From NCBI RefSeq assembly GCF_900086645.1, contig NZ_LT576451.1, positions 3,658,001 to 3,722,000 of the forward strand: DNA of 64,000 bases, given 5' to 3'. The stretch's first letter is position 1. Every line of letters begins with the position of its first letter. Positions 58,362 through 64,000 of this stretch are shown here, piece by piece. Origin of the DNA: Curtobacterium sp. 9128 (GTDB lineage: Bacteria; Actinomycetota; Actinomycetes; Actinomycetales; Microbacteriaceae). The notes under the pieces were generated by a model. The model worked only from the letters and a program-made list of their open reading frames with translations, did no database searches and had not been told where the DNA came from. Both the position numbers and the translations under genes were made by a program.

Positions 58362-61300
58362 GTGAACCCCTCCCCCTTCGGTCTGTACGACCCTGCCCGC
58401 GAGAACTCCGATTGCGGCGTCGGCTTCATCACCCGTCTCGACGGCACCCCGAGCCACGACGTCATCGTGAAGGGCGACGAAGCGCTCTGTGCGATCCCGC
58501 ACCGCGGCGGCAAGTCCTCCGAGGGGGTCGGCGACGGTGCCGGCGTCAGCATCGACCTGTCCGTGGAGTTCTTCAGCGCGCTCACCGGCGAGGAGCTCCG
58601 CGCCGGGCACTTCGGCGTCGCGAACTGCTTCGTGCCGAGCCAGACCGACGAGCGCGACCGCGCGGTCCGCACCGTCACCGAGCAGATCGAGGAGCAGGGC
58701 TTCGAGCTCCTCCTCGTCCGCGACGTCCCGGTGGACCACTCCGTCGCCCGTCCGGAAGCCGAGCAGTACCAGCTGCCCATCGTGCAGTGGGTCTTCCGTG
58801 CTCCAGAGGACTGGTCCCGCGACGCCGTCGACGCCGCCGCCAACCGCGCCCTGCTCGCGATCGAGGCGATCTCCTACGGCGAGGCGGCCGAGCAGCACCT
58901 CGAGCACGCCGCCCTGTCGCCGCTGTCCCTGAGCGCCCGCACGCAGGTGCTCAAGGGCCGCTTGAACTCCGGCGAGGTCATCGGGTACTTCACCGACCTC
59001 CGCGACCCCCGGCACTCCGTCCGGACGCTGTACTTCCACACCCGCTTCTCGACGAACACCGAGCCGCACCCGACGATGGCGCAGCCGTTCCGCCTGATGG
59101 CGCACAACGGCGAGCTCAACACCGACCGGAAGAACCGCCTCTCCGACGAGGCGCTCGCCCGAGCACGCACGCGCAGCATCGTCCGTCCACCAGGGCAGTC
59201 CGACTCGAGCCGCCTCGACCAGACCCTGCAGAGCCGCGTGTTCGACGACGGCCTGGAGATCGTCGAGGCCGTGGTGTCGCTCATGCCGCCAGCGTGGGAG
59301 AACGACCGCACGCTGACGGACGACGTCCGGGCGATGCTCGAGTACTTCTCGCTGTACGAGGAGAAGAACGACGGGCCCGCCGCCGTGATCTTCAGCGACG
59401 GCGACGTCGTCGGCGCCCGACTCGACCGCCTGGGACTCCGCCCGCTGCGCACGGTCGAGACGGCCGAGTACCTGATGGTGTCGTCCGAGGCCGGTCAGGT
59501 CACGTTCCCGGACGACGAGGTCGTGCACCGTGGCCGCATCGAGGCCGGCGGCATGCTCGTCGTCGACCACCGCACCGGCACGCAGATGCGCACCGGCGAG
59601 GTCCTCGAGATGCTCGCCGCCCGCCGCGACTACGGCACGCTGCTCGACGACGCCCGGGTGAACCTGGACGACCTGCCCGCGCCGGACTACGACCGCACCA
59701 CGAACACCCTCGGCTACGACGGCGACCTGTCGCTGCAGGGCCGCTACGTGGCGTACTCGCTGAACCAGGAGAGCTTCCGGTTCATGCTCGACCCGATGCT
59801 GCAGAACGGCTCGGAGCGGATCTCGGCGATGGGCTACGGCAACGCCATCAACGCCCTCAGCGACACCGAGGGCGGCATGGCGAAGTACTTCTCGCAGCGC
59901 TTCGCCCAGGTGACGAACCCGCCGCTGGACTCCATCCGCGAGGCCGACGGCATGAGCATGCGCGTCGCCCTGGGAGCCAAGCCGGACGGTACGGGCGCGC
60001 AGACCCGGCAGCTCGTCGTGCAGTCCCCGATCCTCGGGCACCTCGACATGGTGCGGCTCCGCGACCAGGACATCGTGCCACTCGAGCGCTTCGACATGCT
60101 CTACGTCCCCGTCCTCGGTGACGAGCAGGCCAACGCCGACGCGGTGCGCACCGCGACCGAGCGGCTCGCCGACGCGGTCGTGGCGTTCGCCGAGCAGCGG
60201 GGCGGGATCGCGGTGCTGACCGACCGCAGCGTCTCGAGCACCTCCGCCGCGCTCCCCGTGATCCTCGCCGTCGCGGCGGTGAACCAGCGCCTCATCGAGA
60301 CGGGTCTGCGCCTGCGCGTCTCGGTCGTCGCGGAGAGCGGCCAGCTCCCCTCGTCGCACCACGTGGCGACGGCGCTCGGCTTCGGCGCAGCAGCGGTGTA
60401 CAGCCTGTCCGCGCGGCTCCGTGCCGAGGAGAAGTACCCGGCAGCCCCGGCACCGGCCGGCGAGCTCACCGCCACCGACCAGGCGCTGAAGCAGTTCAGG
60501 AAGGCAGCCGAGAAGGCCCTCGCGAAGACGATGGGCCGAGTGGGGCTCTGCACCGCCGAGAGCTACATCGGTGGCGAGTTCTTCGAACCGAACTACCTCG
60601 ACACCCGCGACGACCTGTTCGCCCGGGTCTTCCCGCACATGGACGCCCCGGTCGGTGGTGTCGGCTTCGCCCGCATCGCCCAGGCGGCGACGGACTGGCA
60701 CGAGCGCGCGCGGAGCGTGCAGGGCGACGCCCAGGTCCCGCTCCTCGGGCTCTTCAAGGAACGTTCCGACGGTGCCGGGCACTCGTTCGGCGTCGCGAGC
60801 GTGCGCGGCTTCGGCGGCATGACCGAGGAGCGTCCGTCCTTCGAGCGCTCCGGCGACTCGGAAGCGCTCCGGCTCCTGACGCTCGGCCAGCTCGACGACG
60901 CGTTCGGGATCTCCGACGCCGCGTACCGGAACACCGGCTACGACCGGCTGAGCGACGCCGAGATCGACGCCTTCCGCACGACTCCTGGCTACCGGACGTT
61001 CCTGCAGACCACGCACGAGGAGCGTTCCCGCCGCCCGAGCGCGCTCCGCGACGTGCTCGCGCTCCCCGCCGACGTGACCGGCATCGACACGCCGGAGGAC
61101 TTCGCCCGCGAGCTCGGCCGGTTCTCGCTGACCGGCAACAGCAGCGTCACGGTGCGCGGTCTGCTCGGCTCACGGGTCGGTGACGGAGGTCCGACGGGAG
61201 GCCCGGTGCGGTTCCGTCTGCGGCTCACGTCCGCAGGATCGCAGGGCACCGAGCGCCACACGGCTCTCGCGAGCGGGCTCGCCCTGCTCTTCCCCGGCCA

Positions 61301-63914
61301 GGTCGACGTCGACGACGTCGACGACACCCAGGTGACGCTCCGCGCCACCGGGTTCGCCGTCGACCTCCTCGCGCTCTTGGAGAGCGCACCGGAGAGCGTC
61401 GAACTCGACGACGTCCAGCCTGCACACGAGATCACCAGGACGCTGGCGTCGGGTGCGATGAGCCACGGGGCGCTCGTCGCCACCGCGCACGAGGCGGTCG
61501 CGCACGGCACGAACATGGTCGGCGGCATGTCGAACAGCGGTGAGGGCGGCGAGCACCACTCCCGCTACGGCACCATCCGCGGCTCCCGGATCAAGCAGTT
61601 CGCCTCCGGTCGCTTCGGCATCTGGGCGGGCTACCTCGCCGACCCCATGCTCGAGGAGCTCGAGATCAAGATCGGCCAGGGTGCCAAGCCCGGCGAAGGC
61701 GGCCAGCTGCCGGCGCCGAAGGTCACGGTCGACATCGCCGCTGCCCGTGGTGGCACCCCCGGCGTCGAGCTCATCTCGCCGCCGCCGCACCACGACACGT
61801 ACTCGATCGAGGACCTCGCGCAACTCATCCACGACTGCAAGGCCGCGCGTGTCCGGGTGATCGTGAAGCTGGTGTCCTCCGAGGGCATCGGCACCATCGC
61901 CGTGGGTGTCGCGAAGGCCGGCGCCGACGTCATCAACGTCGCCGGGAACACCGGCGGCACGGGGGCCGCGGCCGTCACGAGCCTGAAGTACGCGGGCCGC
62001 TCCGCGGAGATCGGCGTGGCCGAGGTCCACCAGGCCCTCGTCGCGAACGGCCTCCGGCAGAAGGTCACGCTCCGCTGCTCCGGCGCGCACCAGACCGGCA
62101 GCGACGTCGTCACGAGCGCGCTCCTCGGCGGCGACAGCTTCGAGTTCGGCACCACCGCGCTGATGATGCTCGGCTGCGTGATGGCGAAGAACTGCAACGT
62201 GAAGTGCCCTGCCGGTCTCACCACGAACGCCGAAGCGTTCGAGGGGGACCCCCGCGCGCTCGCGCAGTACCTGCTGAACATCGCGCACGACGTCCGGCAG
62301 ATCCTCGCCCGCCTCGGCCTGCGCTCCCTGCGCGAGGCGCGCGGTCGTACGGATCTGCTGCAGCTCCTCGACCACCCGGCGAGCGTCGGACGCCTGGACG
62401 TGCGGAACCTGCTCGCGCAGGTCCCCGAGAAGGTCGTCACCGACCCTGAGTACCTGGAGAAGGACTTCCGCACCGACGACGCGCTCATCGAGCGGGTCCG
62501 CACGGCGCTCCTGACCCACCACGAGCACTCCGTCACCATCGACGGCGTGCTCCTCGGCAACGCCGACAAGTCGGTCGGCGGCCAGTTCGGCATCGACGTC
62601 GAGCGGATCCTCAACCACGAGCTCCGCGACGCGTCGTTCGAGGACGTCCCAGCCGTCACCACGGACGACCGCGGTCGCCGGCGCCTGGTCGACGGTGCCG
62701 TGACGATCCGCACGAGCGGCTCCGCCGGGCAGTCCTACGGCGTCTTCAACAACGACGGCGTCCTGCTGGAGCACACCGGCACCGCGAACGACGGTGTCGG
62801 CAAGAGCCAGAGCGGCGGCCGCATCGTCGTGCGCGCGCCGGGCGGCGGCAGCGCCGAACGCGGTGGAAACGTCCTCATCGGCAACTTCGCGCTGTTCGGC
62901 GCCACCGGCGGGCGGACGTTCGTCGAGGGCGAGGCCGGTGACCGGTTCGCCGTCCGGAACTCCGGCGCGACCGCGGTGGTCGAGGGCCTCGGCGACTTCG
63001 GCTGCGAGTACATGACGGGCGGCGCGGTGTTCAACCTCGGCGGCTTCGGCAAGGGACTCGGGAACGGCATGTCCGGCGGCTTCCTCTACCAGTACGACCC
63101 GTCCGGGCAGGTCACCGAGCGCGCCAGCACCGACTCGCTCCTGGTCTTCCCCGTCACCGACACCGAGCGCGGCGCGTTCCACGAGGACGCGGCACGACTG
63201 CTCCTCGCGTGGCACCTCGAGGCGACCGGCTCCGAGCTCGCGAGCCGGCTGCTGGCCGACTGGGACACGACACGCACGCACGTGTTCGTCGGCATGCCCC
63301 GCGCGCTCCTGCTCACGCAGGACGCCGAGGCGATCCTGGCGGCCGCGACGAGGAACGAACTGCTCGACGAGCTCGCGACGTCGACCGCGACGGACAAGCT
63401 CCGCGCGTTCAAGGTCGACTACCGCGACCGCCGCACCGTGCTCGACGGCCGTGCCCCGGCGCTCGGCGACCAGGGCGACGACATGTTCTCGCTGCTGTCG
63501 TCGTACACGGTGCTCGGCGCCGCGCAGGACATCGCGCTCGAGCGGGTCCCCGGCGCGACGGACCCGAACGACCCCCGCATCGCCGAGGCCGTCAAGAACC
63601 TCGTCCTGACCGAGGACTTCTTCGTGAAGCAGCGCGTCGTGAAGTACCTGCGCGGCACGCTCGAGAAGTTCGCGGACGACGAGCTCGCCACCCTCATCGC
63701 GATCAAGCGACTCGACGACTACAAGCGTGCGCTCACGCAGCGGAACAACCGCAGCATGGACGCACCGGGAACGACCGGCTGGATCATGCACCAGAACGCC
63801 AAGAACGACGGACGCGTCCGCGCGGCACGCTTCGACGAGCTGCTCGCCACCGCGGCGCTCGAGGACATCGCCCGCCGCGCTCCCGAGGCCCCTGCCGAGG
63901 CGGTGACCGCGTGA
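58362..63914 (+). CDS. gltB: glutamate synthase large subunit, long form
   Basis: 1,850 residues from GTG 58362; usual GltB is about 1,500. N-terminal glutamine amidotransferase with the Cys of ENSDCGVGF (C18, after a 17-residue propeptide), the central domain, the FMN/synthase domain (GGMSNSGEGGEHHSRYG, AGNTGGTGAAAVTS) and the C-terminal glutamate-synthase beta-helix (GGNVLIGNFALFGATGG). The Fe-S cysteines are C1272, C1278, C1282: C-x5-C-x3-C, not the usual C-x5-C-x4-C. Extra ~150-residue segments precede the FMN part and end the protein. The next gene overlaps it by four bases and is not GltD but a flavoprotein. Confidence 0.9.
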   Translation: MNPSPFGLYDPARENSDCGVGFITRLDGTPSHDVIVKGDEALCAIPHRGGKSSEGVGDGAGVSIDLSVEFFSALTGEELRAGHFGVANCFVPSQTDERDRAVRTVTEQIEEQGFELLLVRDVPVDHSVARPEAEQYQLPIVQWVFRAPEDWSRDAVDAAANRALLAIEAISYGEAAEQHLEHAALSPLSLSARTQVLKGRLNSGEVIGYFTDLRDPRHSVRTLYFHTRFSTNTEPHPTMAQPFRLMAHNGELNTDRKNRLSDEALARARTRSIVRPPGQSDSSRLDQTLQSRVFDDGLEIVEAVVSLMPPAWENDRTLTDDVRAMLEYFSLYEEKNDGPAAVIFSDGDVVGARLDRLGLRPLRTVETAEYLMVSSEAGQVTFPDDEVVHRGRIEAGGMLVVDHRTGTQMRTGEVLEMLAARRDYGTLLDDARVNLDDLPAPDYDRTTNTLGYDGDLSLQGRYVAYSLNQESFRFMLDPMLQNGSERISAMGYGNAINALSDTEGGMAKYFSQRFAQVTNPPLDSIREADGMSMRVALGAKPDGTGAQTRQLVVQSPILGHLDMVRLRDQDIVPLERFDMLYVPVLGDEQANADAVRTATERLADAVVAFAEQRGGIAVLTDRSVSSTSAALPVILAVAAVNQRLIETGLRLRVSVVAESGQLPSSHHVATALGFGAAAVYSLSARLRAEEKYPAAPAPAGELTATDQALKQFRKAAEKALAKTMGRVGLCTAESYIGGEFFEPNYLDTRDDLFARVFPHMDAPVGGVGFARIAQAATDWHERARSVQGDAQVPLLGLFKERSDGAGHSFGVASVRGFGGMTEERPSFERSGDSEALRLLTLGQLDDAFGISDAAYRNTGYDRLSDAEIDAFRTTPGYRTFLQTTHEERSRRPSALRDVLALPADVTGIDTPEDFARELGRFSLTGNSSVTVRGLLGSRVGDGGPTGGPVRFRLRLTSAGSQGTERHTALASGLALLFPGQVDVDDVDDTQVTLRATGFAVDLLALLESAPESVELDDVQPAHEITRTLASGAMSHGALVATAHEAVAHGTNMVGGMSNSGEGGEHHSRYGTIRGSRIKQFASGRFGIWAGYLADPMLEELEIKIGQGAKPGEGGQLPAPKVTVDIAAARGGTPGVELISPPPHHDTYSIEDLAQLIHDCKAARVRVIVKLVSSEGIGTIAVGVAKAGADVINVAGNTGGTGAAAVTSLKYAGRSAEIGVAEVHQALVANGLRQKVTLRCSGAHQTGSDVVTSALLGGDSFEFGTTALMMLGCVMAKNCNVKCPAGLTTNAEAFEGDPRALAQYLLNIAHDVRQILARLGLRSLREARGRTDLLQLLDHPASVGRLDVRNLLAQVPEKVVTDPEYLEKDFRTDDALIERVRTALLTHHEHSVTIDGVLLGNADKSVGGQFGIDVERILNHELRDASFEDVPAVTTDDRGRRRLVDGAVTIRTSGSAGQSYGVFNNDGVLLEHTGTANDGVGKSQSGGRIVVRAPGGGSAERGGNVLIGNFALFGATGGRTFVEGEAGDRFAVRNSGATAVVEGLGDFGCEYMTGGAVFNLGGFGKGLGNGMSGGFLYQYDPSGQVTERASTDSLLVFPVTDTERGAFHEDAARLLLAWHLEATGSELASRLLADWDTTRTHVFVGMPRALLLTQDAEAILAAATRNELLDELATSTATDKLRAFKVDYRDRRTVLDGRAPALGDQGDDMFSLLSSYTVLGAAQDIALERVPGATDPNDPRIAEAVKNLVLTEDFFVKQRVVKYLRGTLEKFADDELATLIAIKRLDDYKRALTQRNNRSMDAPGTTGWIMHQNAKNDGRVRAARFDELLATAALEDIARRAPEAPAEAVTA
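61191..61210 (+). repeat. family A half-element inside gltB
   Basis: CCGACGGGAGGCCCGGTGCG matches the left arm of the 34060 palindrome at 17 of 20 positions; it encodes PTGGPV in an apparent linker. Confidence 0.4.
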
Positions 63915-64000
63915 CCCTGCTGCCCCCGACCGGCTCGCTGATCCCGGTCGACGCCCCGTTCTCCGCTGCCCAGGAGTCCTGGCTCGCCGGGTTCATCGCG
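63911..64000 (+). CDS. diflavin reductase-like protein (sulfite/nitrate reductase flavoprotein type), partial
   Basis: Thirty codons visible, GTG overlapping the gltB stop (GTGA). The sequence reads LIPVDAPFSAAQESWLAGFI. The APFSxxQxxWLAGF pattern is the opening of flavodoxin-plus-ferredoxin-reductase proteins annotated as CysJ-like or nitrate/sulfite reductase flavoprotein alpha subunits. If correct, it would hand NADPH electrons to the coupled GltB in place of GltD. Only the first segment is available, so the call is tentative. Confidence 0.5.
   Translation, partial: MTLLPPTGSLIPVDAPFSAAQESWLAGFIA

Noticed and set aside
58245..63791. Two long minus-strand open frames (about 920 and 870 codons) opposite gltB
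   Set aside because: Codon-position shadows: the composition is that of antisense GC-rich DNA and no motif is recognisable.
1..64000. CRISPR arrays, tRNA and rRNA genes, transposases
   Set aside because: No regularly spaced direct repeats with unique spacers; no tRNA cloverleaf or rRNA sequence noticed; no transposase or integrase motifs. The short tandem repeats found are contiguous.

Overview
The window is high-GC DNA packed with genes on both strands. It has frequent GTG starts, ATGA/GTGA stop-start overlaps and many start codons placed directly behind a TAnnnT hexamer. Actinobacterial content includes protein O-mannosyltransferases, a long HrpA, a Tat-type sugar-binding lipoprotein and LacI/TetR/OmpR regulators. 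Together these point to an actinobacterium, most likely Microbacteriaceae and perhaps Curtobacterium; that placement is inference. No rRNA, tRNA, CRISPR array, prophage or insertion-sequence transposase was seen.

Layout. 1-1375: an E1-like/rhodanese protein and a HTH-molybdopterin-binding protein (minus). 1505-4692: a GT39-type glycosyltransferase, an acetyltransferase and ispE. 4702-8120: an apparent sulfur-scavenging operon (ATP-grasp enzyme, sulfone-type flavin monooxygenase, MetY). 8121-12259: a DUF3800-like remnant, an XRE regulator facing an SDR gene, a PIN-domain toxin-antitoxin-like pair and a YbaK deacylase. 12277-16564: the housekeeping operon metG-tatD-like-rsmA preceded by rsmI. 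16610-20765: pmt, then a TetR/MFS efflux pair with two visible operators. 20766-31222: sulfurtransferase, epimerase, kinase, DUF255 protein, hrpA, a CPBP protein, a VOC protein and a HAD phosphatase. 31135-32253: a small insertion bounded by 30-bp direct repeats. 32229-41796: kinase, second YbaK, a CAT-type acetyltransferase, a sugar ABC operon with LacI-type operator palindromes, methyltransferase, LacI regulator and small enzymes. 41931-51794: type II NADH dehydrogenase, a TetR/NAD-epimerase pair, an O-acyltransferase, a FAD monooxygenase with pentapeptide repeats, a UbiA-type prenyltransferase, NUDIX, EamA/LysR and a fructosamine-kinase-like gene. 52164-57886: a YkcB/YkcC-like glycosylation pair split by a two-component system. 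58362-64000: a very long glutamate synthase large subunit, translationally coupled to the start of what looks like a diflavin (CysJ-like) reductase.

The most unusual items are four. (1) The ~1,850-residue GltB has an atypical Fe-S cysteine spacing and a flavoprotein where GltD would be expected. (2) A direct-repeat-bounded two-gene insertion swapped the C-terminus of a HAD gene and carries a frameshifted secreted-peptide gene. (3) There are three families of palindromic repeats, one of which also appears as half-copies inside coding linkers. (4) Leaderless promoters are pervasive, about 20 of them visible.
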